From contig NZ_ARVW01000001.1 in NCBI RefSeq assembly GCF_000384315.1, forward strand, positions 7,051,001-7,115,000: a DNA stretch of 64,000 bases. The letters are read 5' to 3'. The position numbers and the translations under genes were made by a program. Source of the DNA: Amycolatopsis nigrescens CSC17Ta-90. GTDB lineage: Bacteria; Actinomycetota; Actinomycetes; Mycobacteriales; Pseudonocardiaceae. Shown here piece by piece: positions 27,545-34,733 of this stretch. Below the pieces are notes generated by a model. That model did not search any database. It saw only the letters and a program-made list of their open reading frames with translations, and was not told the DNA's origin. The stretch's first letter is position 1. Each line of letters begins with the position of its first letter.

Positions 27545-27893
27545 GACTGTCCATCCTCGATCACGGACACCGCCGCCGCGCGAGACTGTTCCTCGCGGCC
27601 ACCTCCACACTGTCGCGTGTGGACAGTCCGGATATCGTGAAGATGCTGCTCTACCGGCCGGATTTATCGACCCGGACGATCCCGATTCGGCCCGCCCCGC
27701 CGCGACCGGCGACGTGGTTCCCGGGCCGTGGCGGTCCTACGCGGCCACCGTCCGCGACGCTTCGTACACCGTGACCGACGCCGACATCGCCCGCCTGATC
27801 GCCGCGGGACACACCGAAGACGAGATCTTCGAGGTCACCGCCGCCGCCGCCGTCGGCGCAGCGCTGCGCACCCACGACACCGGCCGGCACTGA
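27541..27893 (+). pseudogene. Frameshifted carboxymuconolactone decarboxylase/AhpD-like gene
   Basis: Two halves of one protein lie in different frames. From ATG 27541 the frame reads [21 protein letters not shown] ... VKMLLYRP, a start I associate with carboxymuconolactone decarboxylase/AhpD-like proteins. At about 27660 that frame turns to low-complexity Pro/Arg. The other frame reads GFIDPDDPDSARP ... PWRSYAATVRDASYTVTDADIARLIAAGH ... and stops at 27893, resembling the family C-terminus. The CxxC active-site segment is absent, so part of the middle is also missing. It overlaps the ECF42 stop by 4 nt (ATGA), so the original gene was probably third in that operon. Confidence 0.5.
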
Positions 27894-27895
27894 GC

Positions 27896-27937
27896 AATCG
27901 GGGTGGGAGGAACCTGGCGGCTCCTCCCACCCCGATT
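27896..27937. terminator. Bidirectional terminator hairpin
   Basis: A perfect 16-bp stem (AATCGGGGTGGGAGGA and its complement) with a 10-nt loop sits between the convergent ends of the AhpD-like remnant and the DinB-like gene. The arms end in A/T runs on both strands. Its placement fits termination in both directions. Confidence 0.8.
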
Positions 27938-27939
27938 TC

Positions 27940-28527
27940 TCACGCCGGCACCGGCTGCCACGCCGCCCGGCCGAGGAAGGCCAGCATCCGCGTCTGCTCA
28001 TCGGCACCGGTCGGCGGCGCGAGCTCCGGCCCGAAGAAGCCCGGCCGGCGCACCACGTTCGCCCGCGCCCAGTCGAACGCCACCGCCACCAGCGCCGGGT
28101 CCAGCTGGACGTCCATGCCGAGCGCGTGCCCGATATCCCACGTGTGCGCGACATGATCGGTGGTCAGCAACGTGACCACCGCCGCGAGCGGGACCTCACC
28201 GATCCCGGCGATCGACGTCGGCCTGGCCAGCGTCTCCTCGGTCAACGTCGCCACCGACGCCGTCCGCGCCGCCCGCCAGGTCGCCACCGGGTCCTCGCCG
28301 GCCATCACCGCCGGACGCTCCGCCCCCGGAGCACCGGCCCGTTCGGTGTAGTCCGCACCGGTCGCCCACGCCCGCATCTGATGCTGGCCCCAGACCACGT
28401 GCCCGGCCACGTCCCGCACCGTCCATCCGGCACACGCTGACGGCATGTCCCACTGATCCGGCCGGACCTCGGCCAGCACCGCGTCGAACCCGTCCTGCGC
28501 CCGCCGATACAACTCCATCGTGTCCAT
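27940..28527 (-). CDS. TIGR03086/DinB-like metal-binding protein
   Basis: A 195-residue helical-bundle protein of the mycothiol-dependent maleylpyruvate isomerase N-terminal / TIGR03086 type. It has CAGWTVRDVAGHVVWGQHQM, with His ligands, and TTDHVAHTWDIGHALG. ATG 28527 has GGAAGGGA upstream. Members are often mycothiol-linked transferases; substrate unknown. Single gene, sharing a terminator with the ECF42 operon. Confidence 0.85.
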   Translation of the reverse strand: MDTMELYRRAQDGFDAVLAEVRPDQWDMPSACAGWTVRDVAGHVVWGQHQMRAWATGADYTERAGAPGAERPAVMAGEDPVATWRAARTASVATLTEETLARPTSIAGIGEVPLAAVVTLLTTDHVAHTWDIGHALGMDVQLDPALVAVAFDWARANVVRRPGFFGPELAPPTGADEQTRMLAFLGRAAWQPVPA

Positions 28528-29012
28528 CCCTGGTCCCTTCCCTGAGGTGCTTGCACCCCGAGGACGAGCAACCACCACCGAACTCGACACACCGCGCCCG
28601 CCGAGCACGCTCAAGCTGGGCATCGCTCAGCACGCCAGCCCTCGAACGGGGGACTACTTCGGTGTCCGCGGCGTTGCGTGCGGCGCAGGGGCGCGCGGTC
28701 AAGGCCAAGGTTCGTGGTCGTCGATCACGGCAGCGGTGCGGTGCTGATCTGCGACATCGGCCGGATCGGCTTCCAGCATCTCGTCCATCTCCGGTACCTG
28801 GGGCACCGGTTCTTCGGCGGCGTCGGCTGGGCTGGCTGCCTGCTGCTGATCGGCGACGTTGCTTGCCGGGCGGTTCCGGCGCCATCGCAACGGGGTACCC
28901 GCTCCAGCAGCGCGGATAACCCGCGAAGGGGTGAGTTTCGTGGCCCGTATCCGGGTACTCGGTGTTGAGAGGGCGAAAGGGTGTCCTCCGGACGAAAAGG
29001 GCGGCATCGGAA
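28528..29012. other. Long intergenic region with at most one small gene
   Basis: 485 bp between the DinB-like gene and the DUF4383 gene, which diverge. The only candidate gene I see is the acidic 63-residue frame at 28699-28890. The rest has no recognisable feature. Confidence 0.5.
28699..28890 (-). CDS. Possible small acidic protein
   Basis: A TTG-start frame of 63 residues whose C-terminal half is strongly acidic and proline-bearing (PADAAEEPVPQVPEMDEML, EADPADVADQ). The composition is unlike a random reading of this DNA. The EADPADVADQ stretch resembles tails of small actinobacterial proteins I have seen, but I cannot name the family. The frame extends upstream to 29007, and the start is uncertain. 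Confidence 0.3.
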   Translation of the reverse strand: MRWRRNRPASNVADQQQAASPADAAEEPVPQVPEMDEMLEADPADVADQHRTAAVIDDHEPWP

Positions 29013-29456
29013 ATGGAGCTGCGCACGCGGGAAGGTCAGGCCTCGGCGACTCGGGTGGTCGCGCTGGTGATCGGATGCGTCTATCTCGTGCTCGGGGTGG
29101 TGGGCTTCTTCGTCGGAACGACGGTGCTGTGGTTCAGCACCGGGCCGCTGCTGGACGTGGTGCGCACCGCGATCGGGCTGGCGGCACTGGTCGCGGCGCG
29201 GCGGGCGGTAGGGGCCCAGTTTCTCGGCATGGCGTTGATGGTGCTGCTGACCGGGTTGGTGGTCTACGGCGTGCTGGTCGCGTTGCTGGGCAGCCCGCTG
29301 GAGCTCAGCGGGCTATTCGGGCTTCGCTGGCCTGACACGGTCCTGCACGCCGTGACCGTGGTGGCGGGGGCGCTGATCGGCATACCTAACGGTCGCGGTC
29401 GATCTCGCGCAGCACGGCCACCGGGCAGGGCGCGTGGTACAGCACGGCGTGACTGA
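29013..29456 (+). CDS. DUF4383-like integral membrane protein
   Basis: A 147-residue protein with four hydrophobic helices (VVALVIGCVYLVLGVVGFFVG, VRTAIGLAALVAARR, FLGMALMVLLTGLVVYGVLVALLG, VLHAVTVVAGALIG), the layout of DUF4383. Function unknown. Family similarity ends near GALIG; the last ~25 residues are Arg/Gly-rich and overlap by 71 bp the 3' end of the convergent universal stress protein gene. The original stop may have been lost. Confidence 0.7.
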   Translation: MELRTREGQASATRVVALVIGCVYLVLGVVGFFVGTTVLWFSTGPLLDVVRTAIGLAALVAARRAVGAQFLGMALMVLLTGLVVYGVLVALLGSPLELSGLFGLRWPDTVLHAVTVVAGALIGIPNGRGRSRAARPPGRARGTARRD

Positions 29457-30285
29457 CCGAGCCGAGCAAAGCCCGCCGCACGGCGCCGCGGCCGTGGCTG
29501 CCGACCACCACCAGGCTGGCCTGCTCGGCTTTCTCCAGCAGGGCCAGTGCCGGCCGGTCGGCTACCGAGACCCAGTCCACCGGCACCGCGGGATACCGGA
29601 CCGCATGAGCGTCCACCTGACGCCGTGCGGCATCCCGCGTGCTCTGATCAGCGTAGGCAGCGCCACCAGGTGTGAAGGGGGCGGCGGTGAGCAGCTCCAG
29701 TGGCCAGTCCGAGGAAGCGTGCACCGCCTGCAGGGGTGCCTGGTGACGGGCGGCGAAGTCGAACGCGAACTCGATGGCCCGCTCACTGGTCGGTGACCCG
29801 TCGACGCCCACCACCACCGGGCCTTCGGTGTCGGACCGGCCGCGGACCGCCACCACCGGCTGGCGGAGCTTGCGCACCAGTTCCGCCGTGGTCGAACCGA
29901 GCAGCACCCTGGGCAGCGCGGTGAGGCCCGACGACCCGAACACCAGCAGCTCGGGCTCGGCCTCGTCGGCGAAACTGAGCAATGCTTCGTCCGGCGCACC
30001 ATCGAGCAGCACGCCGGACACCTCCAAACCGGGATGTTCGTGCCGGCACTGGTCGGCAAGCTCGGCCAGCCGCTGCTCCAACTCCGGCCGGGCCTGGACC
30101 ACCCCGGGGTCCGCCACCGGCCTGCTCTCGGCCATCAACGGCCGTGCCCCTTCGAAGACGTGCACGATCAGCAACAGGCGATCCCGCCGACGCGCCTCGG
30201 TGCCCGCCCAGCGGACCGCCGCGCGGGCCCCTTCGGACCCGTCATACCCCACCACGACCGGCCGGACCTGTGCAGAAGGCTCCAT
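29386..30285 (-). CDS. Universal stress protein, two UspA domains
   Basis: A 299-residue tandem UspA protein. Domain 1 starts PVVVGYDGSEGARAAVRWA and ends LVFGSSGLTALPRVLLGSTTAELVRKL. Domain 2 starts PVVVGVDGSPTSERAIEFA and ends VVVGSHGRGAVRRALLGSVSHAVLYHAPCPV. The G-2x-G-9x-G(S/T) ATP-binding pattern is present in both. Typical of the DosR-type Usp family in actinobacteria. Single gene. Confidence 0.93.
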   Translation of the reverse strand: MEPSAQVRPVVVGYDGSEGARAAVRWAGTEARRRDRLLLIVHVFEGARPLMAESRPVADPGVVQARPELEQRLAELADQCRHEHPGLEVSGVLLDGAPDEALLSFADEAEPELLVFGSSGLTALPRVLLGSTTAELVRKLRQPVVAVRGRSDTEGPVVVGVDGSPTSERAIEFAFDFAARHQAPLQAVHASSDWPLELLTAAPFTPGGAAYADQSTRDAARRQVDAHAVRYPAVPVDWVSVADRPALALLEKAEQASLVVVGSHGRGAVRRALLGSVSHAVLYHAPCPVAVLREIDRDR

Positions 30286-30510
30286 CGAGGCTCCCTAACA
30301 ACCGAGCTGTCAACCGAAACAACAACGACGGCATACCCGAACCACACCCCCGCAAAACCTCGCCGCGGTCACCGAGGTGGCACGCCGCTCGCGTGCCGGC
30401 CTCTCGGAGCCTGGCCGCCCGTTCGGCGGCTGGCCGACTTGGTCGGACTCGGCGGAGTCACTGTCCAAACGCGAGCACATCTACCGCCGCGACGAGCGCG
30501 ACCTCGCCGG

Positions 30511-31818
30511 TCATCCAGGCAGCCTGTCGAGCACGTCGCCGACCTCGGACACGATCGCTTCCCCTGCCGGAAGCAGATCGGCCCGCTCCAACAGCAGGTC
30601 GCGGGCAGCTCGCACGATCCCGGCTCGCTCGGCCAGGTAACGGCGCATGTCGGTGGTCGGTACCGAGTCGACGCCGTGTTCCAGCAGCATCCTCGTGAGG
30701 TGTACCTCGCGCGCGAACGAGTAGCAGCCGTGAAACACGGCGGTGAGCGGGCGATCGGCGTTGACAACGGGGCTGATCGCCCGGTCGGCCGGGTTGGTGC
30801 ACAGCGGAAGCAGGTCGATGATGGTGCTCATCCGGTTGTGCCCGGTCTCATGCACCAGTGTCTGCGCGGCCATCACGGCGGGCCGGGGGCTGCTGACGAT
30901 CATGCCGCGGAACGCGTGCACGCTGTAGTTGTGCGGGCGAAGTCCCGCGAACGGCATGGGTGCCAACCGTTCCACGCAGTGCCGCACCTCGGTCCACGCC
31001 TGCGGCCACACGTCGCACAGCAGTTGCGCCGCGGCCCCGAAGTCCTGCCGGAATCTGTCCATATCGGAGGGTGTCGCGGTCGGCAGCACCTCTGTCGCCG
31101 GCAGGTGCTCGTCCAGCCAGCGAGATGGGTGCGGAACGACGACGGGACCGTCCGCGATGGCTTCCAGCGGCTCGGACAAGGTGACCAGGGTGCCCGCCCC
31201 GTCGCTGGCCAGGACCTCGTCCGGTCCGACGGTGAGCCACCACGAACCGGTCGTGGAGGGGACGGACGTGGCGACCTTCAGCCGCGGCACCGCGAGGCCG
31301 CCGCAGCGGTCGGCTCCGACCCTGAACTCCGGGACCGCTCGGTCCGCGTGTGCCGCGATCTCGGGGAGCAGGAAGAAGGCGAGTTGGTGGGCCAGCGGGT
31401 CCTCCCCGCGCGGCACCGGGGGTTCGGTCGCCCCGCCGCGCGCCACCGCGATCCAGGACGTGATGTCCGGACCCGTGAGTACCCGCTCCAAGGCGGCGTC
31501 GCTCACCGCGTGCAACGAGTCGATCGCGACTCGGTATAGCTCGCGCTCGGTTGAGCCGGTGGTCTGGCCAAACCTGGTCACGACAATCTTGAGCAATTCC
31601 TTGAGGTTCTTGCGCGCCAACAACGCGTTGAGCGCGGTGACGCTGTTGCTGCCGGGGAGCGCCAGCAGCACGTTCGACCGAGGCGGCTCCGGCGCGGACG
31701 CGACGAATCCGCGCACCCGCGCCATGTCCACGTCGAGCCGCCCCACGACCTCGGACCCCGCTCGTTGAGCCACTTCCCGTTCCGCCTTCCGCTCGGTCCT
31801 GTCGATTGCGCGGCTCAC
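30511..31818 (-). CDS. HExxH-motif peptide-modifying enzyme (putative RiPP beta-hydroxylase)
   Basis: A 435-residue protein whose C-terminal half matches the HExxH putative peptide-modification family (TIGR04267), named for RiPP loci of the FxsB type. As I recall, members have since been linked to alpha-ketoglutarate-dependent peptide beta-hydroxylation. HAFRGMIVSSPRPAVMAAQTLVHETGH contains HETGH, and a further His lies in FHGCYSFAREVHL, so a metal site of two or three His is likely. There is no signal peptide. It is the last gene of the putative RiPP operon, 37 nt after the UPF0489-like gene. The GTG start has only a weak ribosome site. Confidence 0.8.
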   Translation of the reverse strand: MSRAIDRTERKAEREVAQRAGSEVVGRLDVDMARVRGFVASAPEPPRSNVLLALPGSNSVTALNALLARKNLKELLKIVVTRFGQTTGSTERELYRVAIDSLHAVSDAALERVLTGPDITSWIAVARGGATEPPVPRGEDPLAHQLAFFLLPEIAAHADRAVPEFRVGADRCGGLAVPRLKVATSVPSTTGSWWLTVGPDEVLASDGAGTLVTLSEPLEAIADGPVVVPHPSRWLDEHLPATEVLPTATPSDMDRFRQDFGAAAQLLCDVWPQAWTEVRHCVERLAPMPFAGLRPHNYSVHAFRGMIVSSPRPAVMAAQTLVHETGHNRMSTIIDLLPLCTNPADRAISPVVNADRPLTAVFHGCYSFAREVHLTRMLLEHGVDSVPTTDMRRYLAERAGIVRAARDLLLERADLLPAGEAIVSEVGDVLDRLPG

Positions 31819-31855
31819 CGGCAGGCCAGCGGTCGCTCCCGCGAGTTGAGCACCG

Positions 31856-33082
31856 TCATGGTCGGCAACCCCCGTTCACCAGTACTTGTTGTGCACGTGC
31901 TTGCGCCGCGAGCCAGTCCGGAGCGGGCTCGCCGGAGCGGGATCCGATGTCGATGGCCAACCGGGTGGCGCGCAGGTGTAGCGGGTAGCTCCGGGTGAAG
32001 GCGAGCAACTTCCGCGCGCCCTCCTCCGCCTCGCCCGCCCGCAGGGCCGCCAGTGCGGTCATGAACCACGACCTCACCTCGATCGTGTCCGACCGTGTGC
32101 CCACCGCCCTGGCGAACCACTGCTGCGCCGCCGTGAACCGGGCGGACTCGTAGTGGGCCAGTGCGATCCCGTAAGCGAGCCAGCACGACCGGCATCCCGC
32201 GTCCTCCGCGTCGAACCATGCCTGTTCCACATCCTCGAGATCGGCGCGAGCCCGCAGCCTCAGCAACCCGAGCAGTACGACACCGATCGCGCCGAGCGGA
32301 GCCAGTTCGTCCCGGCAGGCCGCTAAATCGCCCGCGTCGACCTCACCCCGGAGCTTTGCGAAGGTGGCGGCGGGCAGTTCCGTCGCCGCCCGCGGGTGTT
32401 GCCGGGTGGTTCGGCCGAGCGCACGCGCCAACTCGTCGGCCAGCCACCGGTGGGTCGGTGGCAGGAAGCCGCTGCGCACCGAGAACGTCATGGAGTCAAC
32501 GTTGCCGGCGAGCCCGTGCGCGCGTAGCAGGTCAACCAGTTCGTCCGGCCGGTGATCCTGGCCGGTGTGCACATCGGCGAACCAGTCGAGGTCGACGTCG
32601 ACTCGGCTGTCCGGCGACGGGCGGGACGCCGCGAACGCGCGCGGCGTGCGCACCGTCAACTCCAGACCGCACACTCGTGTGCGCAGGGTGCCGTCGGCAT
32701 CGAATCGAGTGGTGCGTAGGACATCGGGGTCGGGTGCGATCGTGCTGACCGCGGTGATCAGGCGCTCCCGCTCGGCCGGGGAGTCTTCGCGGTCCGTGGC
32801 CCGCACCCAAGTCATGGCCGACACCGCGCCTAGCGCGGCCCCCGCGGCGTAGAAGTCGTCCAAACCGTAACTGCCTGCCGCCTCTCTGATCGGCAGCTTC
32901 CGGTTCTCCGCCGTCAGGGCGTCCGGCCCTCCGCCGGACGCCCGCGCGAGCCTTGCCGCCGCCGCGGCGGGAAGCGGTTTGAGATCGAGGTGCCGGTCGA
33001 AGCAGATGACGCGCTCGCTGCGGTAGCCCTGACGCGTCCAGGTGGCGACCAACTCGCCGTGCTCCTCATGCAGCGCGATCAC
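31856..33082 (-). CDS. UPF0489-like protein with helical repeat C-terminus
   Basis: A 408-residue protein. The first half has VICFDRHLDLKPL and VDVDLDWFADV, two acid-rich motifs like those of UPF0489, an arginase/deacetylase-related fold that can bind metal. The second half (~240-400) is made of paired helices resembling TPRs (CWLAYGIALAHYESARFTAAQQWFARAVGT, SWFMTALAALRAGEAEEGARKLL). A hydrolase or deacetylase joined to a protein-interaction tail would suit leader processing or scaffolding, but this is inference. GTG start, overlapping the upstream stop by 4 nt (GTGA), so translation is coupled within the RiPP operon. Confidence 0.65.
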   Translation of the reverse strand: MIALHEEHGELVATWTRQGYRSERVICFDRHLDLKPLPAAAAARLARASGGGPDALTAENRKLPIREAAGSYGLDDFYAAGAALGAVSAMTWVRATDREDSPAERERLITAVSTIAPDPDVLRTTRFDADGTLRTRVCGLELTVRTPRAFAASRPSPDSRVDVDLDWFADVHTGQDHRPDELVDLLRAHGLAGNVDSMTFSVRSGFLPPTHRWLADELARALGRTTRQHPRAATELPAATFAKLRGEVDAGDLAACRDELAPLGAIGVVLLGLLRLRARADLEDVEQAWFDAEDAGCRSCWLAYGIALAHYESARFTAAQQWFARAVGTRSDTIEVRSWFMTALAALRAGEAEEGARKLLAFTRSYPLHLRATRLAIDIGSRSGEPAPDWLAAQARAQQVLVNGGCRP

Positions 33083-33789
33083 GGTAGGAGCCCTTTCGCC
33101 CGTAGCCCTCGGCGGAGGTCGTCGATTCCGGGGACGTCACGGACCCATTCGGGTCGGGGATCGGCGTCCCACAGCAGCGCAGCGAGCAGCGCACCGCTCA
33201 TGACGCCCGTGAAGTACCTGCCTCCGCAGGCGACGTGCACCGCCGCGCGTTGCGGTGCGGCGCTCTTGGCGCCGGGCGTCGGATCGTGCTCGTAGCCTGC
33301 CCATGCCGACGGGCCGGTCCGCAGGACGTTCGGGTGGTGGACCAGGAAACCAGGTTCCGGGTATCGGGCCAGCGTTCTGAGCAATCCGGCGAGCAATTCG
33401 GAGTGGACAGTCGTAGCGTGCTCCCGCCGTCGCAACAGGAACATCCCGAACGCCTCGATCACCGACCGTCCTTGGCACAGCCCGAGCATGTCGACATCCT
33501 TGCTGTCCGGGCTACGCAGGAACTCGGCTACCGCGTGCTGGGCGGCGTTGTGCCGCTCGCCGTAGTAGGCGGTGATGCTACGCGCGAAGTGCGTGCGCAA
33601 CGGCATTCCGCCGATAGCGCCGATAGCGATTCCCTGCGTCAATTCGTGCGACACCCTGGCCAGCTGCTCGGCGTCGACGGCACGCAGCGCGGGCGGTGTG
33701 CCGTACGGCTCGTCCACGATCTCCGGTACGGTGCCGTGCCGGGGACGCGGGTAGGTCAGCCGGTGCTTGAACGCCTCGTTGAGGACCAT
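33079..33789 (-). CDS. Protein of unknown function in the RiPP operon (possible MNIO partner)
   Basis: A 236-residue soluble protein with no family I can name. Visible segments are VSHELTQGIAIGAIGGMPLRTHFARSI, YYGERHNAAQHAVAEFL, GLCQGRSVIEAFGMFLLRRREH and ARYPEPGFLVHHPN; it is rich in His and Arg. Its ATG shares one nucleotide with the MNIO stop (TGATG), so the two are translationally coupled. DUF692 enzymes usually need a partner protein encoded beside them that binds the precursor leader. This is the natural candidate, though no recognition domain is evident. Confidence 0.7.
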   Translation of the reverse strand: MVLNEAFKHRLTYPRPRHGTVPEIVDEPYGTPPALRAVDAEQLARVSHELTQGIAIGAIGGMPLRTHFARSITAYYGERHNAAQHAVAEFLRSPDSKDVDMLGLCQGRSVIEAFGMFLLRRREHATTVHSELLAGLLRTLARYPEPGFLVHHPNVLRTGPSAWAGYEHDPTPGAKSAAPQRAAVHVACGGRYFTGVMSGALLAALLWDADPRPEWVRDVPGIDDLRRGLRAKGLLP

Positions 33790-34733
33790 CAGTTCTGGCG
33801 TGCCCACAGTTCCACCATCTCCCGCAACCGATGCAACCCGTCCACGCTCCTGGGCACCAGCACTCCATCGCGACCGTAGTTGGGGTCTTCGTAGGTGACG
33901 GCCTCCAGGTTCGGGCACAGCTGAAGCAACCTCCGCGCCAGGACTAGCTGCTCCTCGAGCAAAACGCCGTGGTGCAGGTCCAGGAAGCGTCCTCGGCTGA
34001 TCGCCGATCCGGATAGGTGCAGTTCCCGGCACTGGTCCAGCGGCAGCAGGTGCAGGTCGCCATAGAGGTCCTTGCCCCGCTCGCCGCGCCACCACCGCCA
34101 GCTCAACAGGTGACCGACGTCCAACGTGACTTCCACCCCGCTCTCCTCGGCAACGCGGCGGAAGAAGTCGTAGGCGTCCATGTCGCCGACCACCACCGTG
34201 ACCCCGTCGGTGAAGCCGGGGAACTCCACCCGCAGGCTCGGCACGAGCCGCTCGTTCGCTTCTGCCATGTTCGCCGCCACCGGGGCGACGTTCTCCTCGA
34301 CCAGGTACGGCGGCAGCGGGTACGGCATGGGGATGCCGCCCAGCGACCACATGCCGAGGTCCTCCACAACCCATGCGAAGTTGAAGTGGCGGTGCATCTC
34401 GTTGGTGAACTCGTACACTGGTTCCCGGCCGTACGGCTCTACGGTGCCCACGTTGAGCATCGTCTGGTGCATCGCCACCGGCATACCGTCCGGCAACCGC
34501 GACAGCAGCCGGCGGTACGGCTCCAGGTAGGCATCTGCCCGCAGCGGCACCGGCCCCCGCGGCTGGAACGCGAACACGAAGTACCGGTAGTCCGCAGCAT
34601 GTCGGGCGAGGAACGCCAGCACCCGGTCGTTCGGGCCGGACTTCGCCGGGTCGAACCCGATCGGGGCGCCCCAGGGAAGGTCCATCCCCACCCCCAGGCC
34701 GCGCCGCACCGGTTCGAGGTCATGAACTACCAA
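33789..34733 (-). CDS. DUF692 multinuclear non-heme iron oxidase (MNIO)
   Basis: A 314-residue TIM-barrel protein of the DUF692/MNIO family. Family-like segments are GLGVGMDLPWG at the N-terminus, WVVEDLGMW, VTLDVGHLLSW, CRELHLSGSAI and LEAVTYEDPNYG, which supply the His/Asp/Glu/Asn ligands of an iron cluster. MNIOs (MbnB, TglH and relatives) oxidatively remodel RiPP precursors. I favour a TTG start at 34733 because AGGAGG lies 6 nt upstream. The better-looking ATG at 34723 is out of frame. It overlaps the radical SAM gene by 14 nt. Confidence 0.88.
   Translation of the reverse strand: MVVHDLEPVRRGLGVGMDLPWGAPIGFDPAKSGPNDRVLAFLARHAADYRYFVFAFQPRGPVPLRADAYLEPYRRLLSRLPDGMPVAMHQTMLNVGTVEPYGREPVYEFTNEMHRHFNFAWVVEDLGMWSLGGIPMPYPLPPYLVEENVAPVAANMAEANERLVPSLRVEFPGFTDGVTVVVGDMDAYDFFRRVAEESGVEVTLDVGHLLSWRWWRGERGKDLYGDLHLLPLDQCRELHLSGSAISRGRFLDLHHGVLLEEQLVLARRLLQLCPNLEAVTYEDPNYGRDGVLVPRSVDGLHRLREMVELWARQN

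Noticed and set aside
28678..28968. 96-codon plus-strand frame in the 28.5-29.0 kb gap
   Set aside because: No ribosome site and random-looking composition; the minus-strand acidic frame is the better, still weak, candidate.
34439..34723. ATG at 34723 (ATGA overlap with the radical SAM stop) as the MNIO start
   Set aside because: It is out of frame with the DUF692 motifs; the TTG at 34733 with AGGAGG is in frame.
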